A stretch of DNA of 32,695 bases from Pseudomonadota bacterium (lineage in GTDB: Bacteria > Pseudomonadota > Gammaproteobacteria > Burkholderiales > Rhodocyclaceae): positions 14,846-47,540 of the forward strand of contig JAPLQT010000063.1 of NCBI GenBank assembly GCA_026399515.1, given 5' to 3'. Under the pieces are notes generated by a model. The model did no database searches. It saw only the letters and a program-made list of their open reading frames with translations, and was not told the DNA's origin. The translations under genes were made by a program, and so were the position numbers. Below, in pieces: positions 9,039 through 17,681 of the stretch; positions within the stretch are counted from its first letter, which is position 1, and each line of letters begins with the position of its first letter.

Positions 9039-9319
9039 TACTGGGATAGTTTGTGCTGCGCCTTGCGCTCGGCGGTGTAGTGCCACCAGGGCAGGGCCGG
9101 CGCGCCTTCGACGTACCGGACCGTCGCGATGAAGACGTCCAGCAGGCAGGGATCATGGCGCTGAGCGGTGATCCGGCAAAGGGTGTCGTACAACTCCCTG
9201 GGGTCGCGTCCCTTAAGCTGTTCGGGCCGGGTGATGCCTAGCAAATGCAAATCCGCGGCGATGGCCGGGCCGATATTGGGCAGTGCCTCCAGCGGGGACT
9301 TTTCCCGGCGGCGGGCCAT
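9038..9319 (-). CDS. Cdd1-like helix-hairpin-helix protein (93 residues)
   Basis: Small protein of 93 residues with a helix-hairpin-helix motif near the N-terminus (LEALPNIGPAIAADLHLLGI) and the following conserved pattern LKGRDPRELYDTLCRI, then DPCLLDVFIATVRYVEG. This matches my memory of the Cdd1 / 'pathogenicity locus' family, some members of which were labelled mitomycin-resistance McrB-like. The HhH motif suggests non-specific DNA or RNA backbone binding, but no biochemical role is established. The start is unambiguous: ATG at 9319 shares its A with the lysS stop (TAATG), and its own TAG overlaps the mnmC GTG. It is thus sandwiched by coupled junctions between a tRNA synthetase and a tRNA-modifying enzyme, which makes a tRNA-related role worth considering. 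Confidence 0.85.
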   Translation of the reverse strand: MARRREKSPLEALPNIGPAIAADLHLLGITRPEQLKGRDPRELYDTLCRITAQRHDPCLLDVFIATVRYVEGAPALPWWHYTAERKAQHKLSQ

Positions 9320-10815
9320 TATTCCGCCCGCATCTGCGGAAAAAGGATCACGTCGCGGATGTTGGCGCTGTCGGTCAACAGCATCACCAACCGGTCGATG
9401 CCGATGCCGCAGCCGCCGGTGGGCGGCAGGCCGTATTCGAGGGCGCGGATGAAATCGGCGTCGTAGTACATGGCCTCCTCGTCGCCGGCCTCCTTGGCCT
9501 GGGCCTGCTCCTGGAAGCGCGCCGCCTGGTCCTCCGCGTCGTTCAGCTCGGAGAAGCCGTTGGCGATCTCGCGGCCGACGATGAACAGCTCGAAGCGTTC
9601 GGTGATCTCCGGGTTGGCGTCGTTGCGCCGCGCCAAGGGCGAGACTTCGGCCGGGTAGTTGATGATGAAGGTGGGTTCCCACAATTCGGCTTCGGCACAG
9701 GCTTCGAAGAGCTGCAATTGCAGCGAACCGAGGCCGCCGGGCTTCACCTGTTCGCCGAAATCCTTGATCTTCTGCTTGAGCCAGACGGCGTCGGCGAGTT
9801 GAGACTCGGAAAAGCCCGGGTGATATTTGCGGATCGCCTGATTGATGGTCAAGCGCGCGAAGGGCAGGGAGAGGTCCAGGGTGCGGCCCTGGTACTCGAA
9901 TACCTCTGTGCCCAGCGCTGCGCGCGCCGAATGGCGCAGCAGGCCCTCGGTGAAGTCCATCAGCATGCGGTAGTCGGCATAGGCCTCATAGAACTCCATC
10001 ATGGTGAATTCGGGGTTGTGGCGCGGCGAGATGCCTTCGTTGCGGAAGTTGCGGTTGACCTCGAAAACCTTTTCGAAACCGCCGACCACCAGGCGCTTCA
10101 GGTACAGCTCCGGCGCAATGCGCAGGAACAGTTCCATGTCGAGGGCATTGTGATGGGTCTTGAAGGGCTTGGCGGCCGCGCCGCCGGGGATCGGATGCAT
10201 CATCGGCGTCTCGACTTCGAGAAAACCGTGGTGGATCATGTAATCGCGGATCGACTGGATCATCCGGCTGCGCGCGACGAAGGTGAAGCGCGATTGCTCG
10301 TTGGTGATCAGGTCGAGATAGCGGGCGCGGTATTTCTGTTCCACGTCGGTGAGGCCATGAAATTTTTCCGGCAGCGGCCGCAGCGATTTGGTGAGCAGGC
10401 GAATCTCGTTGGCCTGCACCGTCAACTCGTTGGTCTTGGTGCGAAACAGCGTGCCGACCACGCCGATGATGTCGCCGCTGTCGAACTTCTTGAATTCCGC
10501 GTGCGCCGCCTCGCCGGTCTTGTCGTTGCTGACGAAGATCTGGATGCGGCCGGAGAGGTCCTGGATGGTCGCAAAACTCGCCTTTCCCATGACGCGCTTG
10601 AGCATGATGCGGCCGGCGATCCTGACCTCGACCGGCGTTGCATCGAGTTCTTCGCGCGACTTGTCGCCGTAAACTTCATCCAGCTTGGCGGCAAGGTTCT
10701 CGCGGCGGAAGTCGTTGGGGAAGGATTTGCCGCCGGCCCGCCATTCGGCAAGCTTGGCGCGGCGTTCGGCGATGATATGGTTCTCGTCTGGAGTTATGGG
10801 GGTGGTTTCGCTCAT
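9319..10815 (-). CDS. lysS: Lysyl-tRNA synthetase, class II
   Basis: Charges tRNA-Lys. The 498 residues match the bacterial class II enzyme. It has an N-terminal OB-fold anticodon-binding domain (about 60-150: [23 protein letters not shown]), motif 1 ([25 protein letters not shown] split around residue 190), motif 2 ([20 protein letters not shown]) and motif 3 ([14 protein letters not shown], from residue 467). The ATG at 10815 lies only 10 bases after the vapC stop. The TAA stop overlaps the next ATG by one base. So lysS is the third gene of an apparent vapB-vapC-lysS-cdd1-mnmC transcript. In E. coli lysS follows prfB; here prfB is 20 kb away. Confidence 0.98.
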   Translation of the reverse strand: MSETTPITPDENHIIAERRAKLAEWRAGGKSFPNDFRRENLAAKLDEVYGDKSREELDATPVEVRIAGRIMLKRVMGKASFATIQDLSGRIQIFVSNDKTGEAAHAEFKKFDSGDIIGVVGTLFRTKTNELTVQANEIRLLTKSLRPLPEKFHGLTDVEQKYRARYLDLITNEQSRFTFVARSRMIQSIRDYMIHHGFLEVETPMMHPIPGGAAAKPFKTHHNALDMELFLRIAPELYLKRLVVGGFEKVFEVNRNFRNEGISPRHNPEFTMMEFYEAYADYRMLMDFTEGLLRHSARAALGTEVFEYQGRTLDLSLPFARLTINQAIRKYHPGFSESQLADAVWLKQKIKDFGEQVKPGGLGSLQLQLFEACAEAELWEPTFIINYPAEVSPLARRNDANPEITERFELFIVGREIANGFSELNDAEDQAARFQEQAQAKEAGDEEAMYYDADFIRALEYGLPPTGGCGIGIDRLVMLLTDSANIRDVILFPQMRAE

Positions 10816-10825
10816 GATGAGGCTT

Positions 10826-11254
10826 TCAGGAAAAATCGTGGACGGTGAAGCCGAGGGCGCGTGCGGCCTCGGCCTGGGTCTTGTCGGAAGTGGCGAATTC
10901 CTCGACCGCCAGATGGCGTGCCACGGCGAGGTGGATGGCGTCGAGGGCGCGCAACGGCAGGGCGGGGATGCTCTCGATCACCGCATAGGCTTCGACGATA
11001 TGGCCGTCGGTGATGGCGCATACGCGCAAGGCGCCGGCGAGGATGTCGGTACGGAGTTCGGTGATGGCGGCCGTTTCTATCGCCGCGTCGATTTGCCCGG
11101 CACGCCGCCGCCTTGCCAGCGCACAACGCATTTCGGTGACGGTGAGGCGGCTGATGTCGAGCGGGCCACGGGCAAGAAACAGCCGGTCGAAGTCGTCGCT
11201 GGCCGGTTCGGTGATGTAACGCTTGAGCAGTGCGCTAGTATCCGCGTAGATCAT
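10826..11254 (-). CDS. vapC: VapC-type PIN-domain toxin (ribonuclease)
   Basis: PIN-domain RNase of 142 residues, the usual VapC size. All four conserved acidic positions are visible: D5 in [12 protein letters not shown] in [14 protein letters not shown] in [12 protein letters not shown] and D in [17 protein letters not shown], which together coordinate Mg/Mn. VapC toxins cut structured RNAs such as initiator tRNA, tRNA anticodon loops or the sarcin-ricin loop; the target here is unknown. The ATG at 11254 shares one base with the antitoxin stop (TGATG). The same frame is open further upstream, but that part lies inside the antitoxin gene and lacks PIN features. Ten bases after its stop lysS begins, an unusual placement for a toxin. 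Confidence 0.93.
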   Translation of the reverse strand: MIYADTSALLKRYITEPASDDFDRLFLARGPLDISRLTVTEMRCALARRRRAGQIDAAIETAAITELRTDILAGALRVCAITDGHIVEAYAVIESIPALPLRALDAIHLAVARHLAVEEFATSDKTQAEAARALGFTVHDFS

Positions 11255-11484
11255 CAGCAACGATCTTCTCTTTCTTCGGCCAGGATAACTTCGCTGGGAA
11301 TAGTCTGCATCGGCTGGCTGGCGCGGAATGCGGCCAGCGAACGCAGGCGCGGGCGCGGCTGAGCCGGCAGGATGCGGGCGACCGGCTCGCCGTGGCGAAC
11401 CACCAGCACTTCGTCGTCCTCGGCAAACATCTGCTCGGGATGGGAAAGTCCTTCGCGGGCTTCGCGGATGGTCAGGGTCTTCAT
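11254..11484 (-). CDS. vapB: Antitoxin of the VapBC pair, Phd/YefM-like
   Basis: Small DNA-binding antitoxin of 76 residues just upstream of and coupled to vapC. The N-terminus has the Phd/YefM pattern: MKTLTIREAREGL, then DEVLVVRHGEPVARILP, where GEPVARI is the typical strand. The charged C-terminal part (ILAEEREDRC) would be the toxin-binding tail. The start ATG has GAGG about 9 bases upstream. The DNA before it contains two TGTGTCACA dyads at 11498-11528, the expected place for an autoregulatory operator. It could also be classed as a Phd/YefM antitoxin that pairs with a PIN toxin; the symbol is given by partner rather than fold. Confidence 0.88.
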   Translation of the reverse strand: MKTLTIREAREGLSHPEQMFAEDDEVLVVRHGEPVARILPAQPRPRLRSLAAFRASQPMQTIPSEVILAEEREDRC

Positions 11485-11497
11485 GGCGGGCGCCTCG

Positions 11498-11528
11498 ATG
11501 TGTCACATGAGTGCATATTGTGTCACAT
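11498..11528. promoter_or_regulatory. Paired palindromic operator candidate for VapBC autoregulation
   Basis: The 10-mer TGTGTCACAT occurs at 11499-11508 and again at 11519-11528, a centre-to-centre spacing of 20 bp (about two helical turns). Each contains the palindrome TGTG-T-CACA; the first extends to ATGTGTCACAT. The pair begins 14 bases upstream of the antitoxin start, where antitoxin or toxin-antitoxin complexes normally bind. Confidence 0.65.
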
Positions 11529-11584
11529 CTTCCGGCGAGCGGCAATATTCGCGGATTTTTGTGTCTTGGAGCGATGGCTCTTTG

Positions 11585-11590
11585 TATAAT
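11585..11590 (+). promoter_or_regulatory. Candidate -10 element for prfC
   Basis: A perfect TATAAT lies 41 bases upstream of the prfC GTG and just 57 bases from the VapBC operator dyads. A good -35 is not obvious at 16-18 bases, so the element is plausible but unproven. Confidence 0.45.
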
Positions 11591-11631
11591 CGCGGCCTTT
11601 CCCGCCTAACCCCCGCCTGCGTGTACCCTTT

Positions 11632-13203
11632 GTGAGCCTCGAAACCGAAATTCACCGTCGCCGCACTTTCGCCATCATCTCCCACCCCGATGCCGGCAAG
11701 ACCACCTTGACGGAAAAGCTGCTGTGGTACGGCGGCGCCATCCAGATGGCCGGTGCGGTGCGCGCCCGCAAGACCGGCCGGCACGCGACCTCGGACTGGA
11801 TGGAGCTGGAAAGGCAGCGCGGCATCTCCATCACTTCCTCGGTGATGCAGTTTCCCTACCGCGACTGCATGATCAACCTGCTCGACACGCCGGGCCACGA
11901 GGATTTCTCCGAGGACACCTACCGTACCCTGACCGCAGTCGATTCGGCGGTGATGGTGCTCGATTCGGTGAAAGGCGTCGAGGCGCAGACCATCAAGCTG
12001 ATCAACGTTTGCCGGTTGCGCGACACCCCCATCATCAGCTTCATCAACAAGCTCGACCGCGACGGCCGGCCGCCGATCGAACTGCTCGACGAGATCGAGT
12101 CGGTGCTGGCCATCCAGTGCGCCCCGATCACCTGGCCGATCGGCATGGGCTCGCGCTTTCGCGGCGTGTACCATCTATACGACGACAGCATTTCCTTCTT
12201 CGACCCGAAAGCGGAGAAGGGCACTGCGGAAGTGATCAAGGGCCTGGATAACCCGCGCTTGGACGAACTCATCGGCGAGCAGGCAACCGAACTGCGCGTC
12301 GACATCGAATTGGTGCGTGGCGCTTCCCATACCTTCGATGCAGAGGCCTATCGAGCCGGCCGGCAGGCGCCGGTGTTCTTCGGTTCGGCGGCCAACAACT
12401 TCGGCGTACAGTCATTGCTGGATGCGGTGGTCGATCTGTCGCCGGGCCCCTTGCCGCGCCCGGCCGAGACCCGCATCGTCGATCCCTACGAGGACAAGTT
12501 CACCGGTTTCGTGTTCAAGATCCAGGCCAACATGGATCCCAAGCACCGCGACCGCATCGCTTTCCTGCGAGTCTGCTCGGGGCGCTTCGAGCGCGGCATG
12601 AAAATCAAGCAGGTGGCCGGCGGCAAATCGATCGCGGTGAACAACGCCATCACCTTCATGGCGCGCGACCGCAACACCACAGACGAGGCCTATGCCGGCG
12701 ACATCATCGGGATACCCAACCACGGCACGGTGCGCCTCGGCGAGACCTTCAGCGAGGGCGAGGAGTTGCGCTTCACCGGCATCCCGGCTTTCGCCCCGGA
12801 GTTCTTCCAGCGCGCCGTCCTGAGAAATCCCCTGAAGCTGAAACAGTTGCAGAAGGGACTCCAGCAACTGGCCGAGGAGGGCGCCACCCAGTTGTTCCGG
12901 CCGGTCGTCTCCAACGACATGATCCTCGGCGCGGTGGGGACGTTGCAGTTCGACGTGGTGGCGCACCGGCTGGAGCACGAGTACGGCGTCGACGCGGTAT
13001 TCGAGCCCTATCCGGTCGCCACCGCGCGCTGGCTGCGCGGCAGCGACGAGACGCTGAAGATTCTCACCGAAAAATATCCCAATAACGTCGCCCTCGACGG
13101 CGCGGGGGACTTCGTCTATCTCGCGCCCAACCAGGTCAACCTCAAGTTGACGCAGGAGCGCTTTCCCGAAGTCCGGTTTCTGGAAACCCGCGAAGTGCAT
13201 TGA
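11632..13203 (+). CDS. prfC: Peptide chain release factor 3 (RF3), translational GTPase
   Basis: GTPase that ejects RF1/RF2 from the ribosome after peptide release. Its 523 residues match the family. The G motifs are in order: G1 SHPDAGKT (17-24), the switch region [16 protein letters not shown]3 DTPGHEDF (from residue 85) and G4 NKLD (139-142). The central domain contains [18 protein letters not shown] and the C-terminal domain [22 protein letters not shown]. The start is GTG; the following [18 protein letters not shown] aligns with the known N-terminus, but there is no obvious ribosome site. It is divergent from vapBC and convergent with the FGGY kinase gene, so it is monocistronic. Confidence 0.97.
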   Translation: MSLETEIHRRRTFAIISHPDAGKTTLTEKLLWYGGAIQMAGAVRARKTGRHATSDWMELERQRGISITSSVMQFPYRDCMINLLDTPGHEDFSEDTYRTLTAVDSAVMVLDSVKGVEAQTIKLINVCRLRDTPIISFINKLDRDGRPPIELLDEIESVLAIQCAPITWPIGMGSRFRGVYHLYDDSISFFDPKAEKGTAEVIKGLDNPRLDELIGEQATELRVDIELVRGASHTFDAEAYRAGRQAPVFFGSAANNFGVQSLLDAVVDLSPGPLPRPAETRIVDPYEDKFTGFVFKIQANMDPKHRDRIAFLRVCSGRFERGMKIKQVAGGKSIAVNNAITFMARDRNTTDEAYAGDIIGIPNHGTVRLGETFSEGEELRFTGIPAFAPEFFQRAVLRNPLKLKQLQKGLQQLAEEGATQLFRPVVSNDMILGAVGTLQFDVVAHRLEHEYGVDAVFEPYPVATARWLRGSDETLKILTEKYPNNVALDGAGDFVYLAPNQVNLKLTQERFPEVRFLETREVH

Positions 13204-13258
13204 CCGTCGGGTCGCGGCGGTCGTGCAACCTGTAAGCAGGGCGCACACCAGCGCGTGC

Positions 13259-14695
13259 TCAGATTCCCGTGGCCTCGGCCATCAGCGCACGCCAGCGCAG
13301 GTAACGCCGGCGGATGTCCGCATCCCCGGCGGGCGTAAACAATTGTTCCGGGGCGGCATCGTCGTTCCACAGGGTCGGCCGTCCCGCGGCGAGATAGCCG
13401 ATGCCGCGGGCCGTTGCTTCGGGATCGTCGCGCCGCAGCACCGGCAGCCCGCTCACGGCGGCGAGCATGCGGCACAGGCCGTCGAAGCGCGACACCCCGC
13501 CGCTCACGCGGATGCGTGCTGCGGGCGGAACATGTTTCGCCATCTCGTCGATGTTCGCCTGCAGCAGGAAGGCGATGCTTTCGACCACGGCAACGGCCTT
13601 TTGCCACGGTTCGCCGGTGCCGACGAAGCGCGAGGCGAAATCGGGAATCCAGAACGGGCCGCCCAGGCCGGCGATGCCATTGAGGAATAGCGGCGGTTCG
13701 CAAGCTGTCTCCAACCATTGCGGCAGCAGCGACACCGCATCCTCGACTCCCAGCTCCGTGCGCAGCCATTCCAGCGCGGTGCCCGCGCCGTTGACGTTGC
13801 CTTCCACCGTGTAGATCCTGGTCTCGCTGTCGTCGAGAATGATGCCGGTGAGCTGCCGCGGAACGGTGCCGGGGTCGCGCGTGAGCGCGCGCTGCACGAA
13901 GGCGCTGGTGCCGATGTTGATGTAGGCGGTATCCTCCTCCGGCCAGCCGAAAGCGAATACCGCCGCCGACTGGTCGCCGTTCACCGCCGTCAGCGGAATC
14001 GCCGTGTCTGCCATGCGCAGCGTGCCGTAGGCGTGGCAGGTGGGGACGCTCCGGGGCGTGAATCCGGTGGGCAGGCCGAACAGGGCGAACAGGTCCGGAT
14101 CCCAGTCGCGCGTGGCGAGGTTCCATAACTGGGTGCGCGCAGCGCACTGCGGATCGGCGAACAACGGGCGCTCCTCCAACAGACGGAAGGCGAGGAAGCT
14201 TGCCTGCGGACCCCAGCAGAGCGTTCCCGCTTCGCGCGCCTGGCGCACCGCCGGCAGGTGGTCGAGCGCCCAGCGCAGCTTGCTCGCGCCGTAATGTGCC
14301 GACAGGAATAAGCCCGTCTTGCGATGCACCTCCTCGCCGTGCGCCTCGAACTGGCGCAACCACAGGTGCGCGCGCCGGTCCTGCCAACTGAACACCGGCG
14401 ACAGCGGCCGGCTATCGCGCCGGTCCCAGCAGACGCAACTGGCGCGCTGGCTGGCGAGGCCCGCCGCGACGACGTCGCGCCGGCGTTCTCCGATCCCGGC
14501 CAGGGCCTGCGTCACCGCGGCGAAAATCGAGGCGACCATCTCGTCGCCATCCTGCTCCACCCAGTCGGGCTGCGGCTTCGTCAGGCCGATGTTCTGCGCG
14601 CCGCTCGCCAGCACGCGTCCGTGGCGATCCAGTACCACGGCACGGCTGGCGTGCGTGCCCTGGTCGATGGCGAGATAAAGAGGGTCCGGGTTCAC
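13259..14695 (-). CDS. FGGY-family carbohydrate kinase (glycerol-kinase-like), substrate unknown
   Basis: Sugar/polyol kinase of the FGGY family, 478 residues. The N-terminal phosphate-binding loop is LAIDQGTHASRAVVLD (DQGT from residue 11). NGDQSAAVFAFG, YINIGTSAFVQRAL and a C-terminal VSGGVSRFDGLCRMLAAVSGLPV are the usual ATP-site elements. The resemblance is to glycerol kinase, but DQGTHASRA replaces the usual DQGTTSSRA and no glycerol genes (glpF, glpD) are nearby, so I do not assign a substrate. I start it at GTG 14695, which has GGAGAAGG about 8 bases upstream; the frame extends to a TTG at 14725 without support. It lies 46 bases after the GGDEF-EAL gene on the same strand and could be the last gene of that cluster. 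Confidence 0.88.
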   Translation of the reverse strand: MNPDPLYLAIDQGTHASRAVVLDRHGRVLASGAQNIGLTKPQPDWVEQDGDEMVASIFAAVTQALAGIGERRRDVVAAGLASQRASCVCWDRRDSRPLSPVFSWQDRRAHLWLRQFEAHGEEVHRKTGLFLSAHYGASKLRWALDHLPAVRQAREAGTLCWGPQASFLAFRLLEERPLFADPQCAARTQLWNLATRDWDPDLFALFGLPTGFTPRSVPTCHAYGTLRMADTAIPLTAVNGDQSAAVFAFGWPEEDTAYINIGTSAFVQRALTRDPGTVPRQLTGIILDDSETRIYTVEGNVNGAGTALEWLRTELGVEDAVSLLPQWLETACEPPLFLNGIAGLGGPFWIPDFASRFVGTGEPWQKAVAVVESIAFLLQANIDEMAKHVPPAARIRVSGGVSRFDGLCRMLAAVSGLPVLRRDDPEATARGIGYLAAGRPTLWNDDAAPEQLFTPAGDADIRRRYLRWRALMAEATGI

Positions 14696-14741
14696 TCTGA
14701 TGCCTTCTCCGAGTCCGCGAACCAACTACGCGGCATGGTTT

Positions 14742-17654
14742 CTATACCGTATGGGGCGAATCGATGCCTTGGATTTTACCGCCTGAAGCGGCGGCGACCA
14801 GGCCTTCGAACTGCGCCGCCGGCATCGGCTTGGCGAACAAATAGCCTTGGCCATAGTTGCAGCCGGCCGCCGCCAGCAGGTCGCGCTGATCAGGCGTTTC
14901 CACGCCTTCTGCAACCACCTTCAAGCCGAGTTTGTGCGCCATGGCAATGATGGCTTCGGCGATCGCCCGGTCGCTCGCGTCGGTGACGATGTCGCTGACG
15001 AAGGAGCGGTCGATCTTGAGATAGTCGATATCGAACTTCTTGAGATAGGACATCGCCGAATAGCCGGTGCCGAAATCGTCGAGCGCAACCTGGATTCCCG
15101 CGTCGCGGAAGACGTTGAATTTCTCCATGACCTCGGGATTCTTATCCAGCAGCAAGCCTTCGGTGATCTCGATGGTGATGCAACTGGAATATATGTTGTG
15201 TTCGCGCAGGTAGTCGGTCCAGGTCTTGTCGGTGTTCCCGGTAAAAAACTGGCGCGGCGACTTGTTCACGGTGATCTGCCGGGGACACGCGCTGGCGGCT
15301 TCGCTCGATTCCGCCTTGACGCAGACCCCTTCCAAGGAAAACCTGCAGCAACTGCACCAACGCTTGGCCAGTTGCGCCGCTTCCTTGAACACCCAGTCGC
15401 CGATCTCGCTGATCAAACCGATTTCCTCGGCGATCGGGATGAACTCCACGGGACTGACCATGCCGCGTTCCGGGTGGTGCCAGCGCAACAAGGCCTCGGC
15501 CTTGACGACGCTTCCCGTCGCCAGATCGACGATGGGCTGGTAATACACCTCGAACTGGCTGGCGGCGAGCGCGCCGCGCATGTCGGTGGCGAGCTGCATC
15601 CGGGTCTGCGCAGCCAGTTGCATCGAGTCGCTGAAATAACAATAACGGTTGCGTCCCTGATCCTTGGCAGCATGCATCGCCTGGTCCGCCTTCTTGAGCA
15701 GGTCGCTAACGTCTTCGCCATCGCCGCGGAAAAGCGTGATGCCGATGCTTGCGGAGATATAGGCGGTCTCCCTGTCGAGGCGGAAGGGTTCGGCTATCGT
15801 CCGGAGGATTTCTCCCGCTACCTGCTCCACCCGGGGCGAGGAATCCGCCAGGTCACCCAATACCACGGTGAATTCATCCCCGCCCAGGTGGGCAACCGTA
15901 TCGGCATCGGCGCTTGACCCGGAGCCCACGCAAGCCGCAATCCGCCTCGCCGTCTCGACGATCATTTGATCCCCGACGCCATGGCCGAGCGTATTGTTGA
16001 CTTCCATGAAGTGGTCAAGATCGATCAGCAGCACTGCGAAAAGCGAGCCGTCTCTTTGCGATTTCTCCAATGTCTCCTGAATGCGCTTGCGCATCAGATG
16101 GCGGTTGGGCAGGCTAGTCAGCAGATTGTAATTGGCCTGTTGCCAGATCAGTGCGTCGGCCTGTTTCTGCTTGGTGATGTCCGCGGCGATGGCGATATAG
16201 CGCAGCACTTTGCCGGAATCATCGTAAAGCGCTGCGATATTCAACCGCTCGGGATAGATTTCGCCATTCTTGCGGCGGTTCCAGATTTCTCCCTGCCATT
16301 GTCCCGTGTTCAGCAGCTTCGCCCACATCTTCTGGTAATAGGCGGGACGGTGCCGGCCCGACTGCAATAGTCTTGGATTCCCGCCAATGAGTTCATCCTT
16401 GTCGTAGCCCGTCATTTGGCAAAAGGCGCGATTGACGCTGAGGATGACGTTGTCCGCAGAGGAAATGAGCACGGCCTCGCTGGTGCCTTCGAATACCGAC
16501 GCGGCCAGCCGCATCTGTTCCGCGCTTTCCCTCAGGGATTGCTTCTGTTCCTGGATATGTTGCTGAAGCTGGTTGAAACTGCTGAGCAAGCGCCGGATTT
16601 CCTTGCTGCCATCGACGGGCAGGGGACGCAGCGGCGAGTGCCCGTTGGACATCGCGTCGATGAGTTGAGCCGAACGGGTGAGCGGCCTGAGCTGGCGGTA
16701 GAGAAAAAGCCAGAGTAGCAGGGCGATGACCAGCGACGACATTGCGGCGTCCTGGTAGATTTCGTATTCCAGCGCAGCGATTGGCTCAAAGACCACCGCT
16801 GTCGGCAAGGCGGCGATGACCAGCCAGCCGGTGCTCGGGACTCTTTTTGCGGAACTCAGGGTATCGATACCTTGGGAATTTATCGCCACCCCGGATCCTT
16901 CGTAACCTTGTTTGTAACGGTCGTACATTTTGTCGACGCCCGCAGCCGGTTCGGGTTGCAGTATCCTGCTTGAGTCGGTGGACGTGATGAACATGCCATC
17001 CCTTGCGGATATGACATGAAGCTCTCCGTTCAGGTGCAGTTTCTTGGGGGTTATGGTGCCGAGCAAATCGCCCCCGGCGATCTGATTGCCGCCCACCAGG
17101 ACGCCGATGACTTCGTTGCTTCGGTTCCTGATCGGTACCGCGATGTTGATTACAGGTTGGTGCGTGAAGCGGCCTAGAATCGGCTTGCCGACGACCGGTT
17201 TCCCCGTTGCCATCACCTCGCGAAAGAAATCCCTTTGCGCATAGCTGGCGCCTTCGCGGCCTCCCAGGTTGGGCAGGTCCGCAAGTCCGATGCCTTCCGG
17301 GGAGACGATGAATATACCGGTGTTGAAGAATCGATACAGGGGCATACGCTCCGCAAGATAGTCGTGAAGGCGATCCGGGCGGTTCATCCATTCCGGATCG
17401 ATGAGGGTGGCGGCGTCGGCAAGGGCGTTGATACGCAGCCTGATTGCTTCGTCGAGACTGCTGGCAAGATGTTCGGCGGTCTGGAACTGCTGGACGGCAA
17501 GCACTTCCTTGAAGTTGCCGCGGACTTCCGCATCCAGATCGTGAGCCAGCAGCCAGATGGCGCAGACGAACAGCGCCACCGTGAAGATGGCGATTCTGGC
17601 CTTGAGGTCGAGGCCATGGAGGAGGGAGGCCAGTCTCATGACAATGGATTTCAC
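14742..17654 (-). CDS. Cache-HAMP-PAS-GGDEF-EAL membrane protein (c-di-GMP turnover)
   Basis: Inner-membrane sensor of 970 residues that makes and/or degrades c-di-GMP. In order: TM1 (about 17-38), a periplasmic double-Cache-like sensor (40-300), TM2 (about 303-320), HAMP (321-373), PAS (385-500, with [17 protein letters not shown]), GGDEF (505-675) and EAL (688-945). The cyclase signature GGDEF (591-595) is intact; the position of the inhibitory RxxD site reads ADAD, so product feedback is probably absent. The phosphodiesterase residues are present: EALLRW (720), DDFGTGYS (859) and EGVET. Odd: residues 767-790 of the EAL domain are a Cys-rich insertion (C767, C769, C770, C778, C790) just before the conserved [12 protein letters not shown]. 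Start GTG 17654 lies 27 bases after the MCP stop; an ATG at 17639 is the alternative. Confidence 0.93.
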   Translation of the reverse strand: MKSIVMRLASLLHGLDLKARIAIFTVALFVCAIWLLAHDLDAEVRGNFKEVLAVQQFQTAEHLASSLDEAIRLRINALADAATLIDPEWMNRPDRLHDYLAERMPLYRFFNTGIFIVSPEGIGLADLPNLGGREGASYAQRDFFREVMATGKPVVGKPILGRFTHQPVINIAVPIRNRSNEVIGVLVGGNQIAGGDLLGTITPKKLHLNGELHVISARDGMFITSTDSSRILQPEPAAGVDKMYDRYKQGYEGSGVAINSQGIDTLSSAKRVPSTGWLVIAALPTAVVFEPIAALEYEIYQDAAMSSLVIALLLWLFLYRQLRPLTRSAQLIDAMSNGHSPLRPLPVDGSKEIRRLLSSFNQLQQHIQEQKQSLRESAEQMRLAASVFEGTSEAVLISSADNVILSVNRAFCQMTGYDKDELIGGNPRLLQSGRHRPAYYQKMWAKLLNTGQWQGEIWNRRKNGEIYPERLNIAALYDDSGKVLRYIAIAADITKQKQADALIWQQANYNLLTSLPNRHLMRKRIQETLEKSQRDGSLFAVLLIDLDHFMEVNNTLGHGVGDQMIVETARRIAACVGSGSSADADTVAHLGGDEFTVVLGDLADSSPRVEQVAGEILRTIAEPFRLDRETAYISASIGITLFRGDGEDVSDLLKKADQAMHAAKDQGRNRYCYFSDSMQLAAQTRMQLATDMRGALAASQFEVYYQPIVDLATGSVVKAEALLRWHHPERGMVSPVEFIPIAEEIGLISEIGDWVFKEAAQLAKRWCSCCRFSLEGVCVKAESSEAASACPRQITVNKSPRQFFTGNTDKTWTDYLREHNIYSSCITIEITEGLLLDKNPEVMEKFNVFRDAGIQVALDDFGTGYSAMSYLKKFDIDYLKIDRSFVSDIVTDASDRAIAEAIIAMAHKLGLKVVAEGVETPDQRDLLAAAGCNYGQGYLFAKPMPAAQFEGLVAAASGGKIQGIDSPHTV

Positions 17655-17681
17655 GGGGATATTTTGTCTGATGACCTCGCT

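Noticed and set aside
9039-9086. ATG at 9086 as the mnmC start
   Set aside because: It would add 16 residues unlike known MnmC and overlap the cdd1 gene by 49 bases; the TAGTG junction at 9038 fits the family N-terminus.
9283-10848. 521-codon open frame on plus opposite lysS
   Set aside because: Antisense shadow of lysS codon usage; no ribosome site or recognisable motif.
11255-11545. N-terminal extension of vapC in the same frame
   Set aside because: The extra 97 codons lie over the antitoxin gene in another frame and are Arg/Pro-rich without PIN features; the PIN fold begins at ATG 11254.
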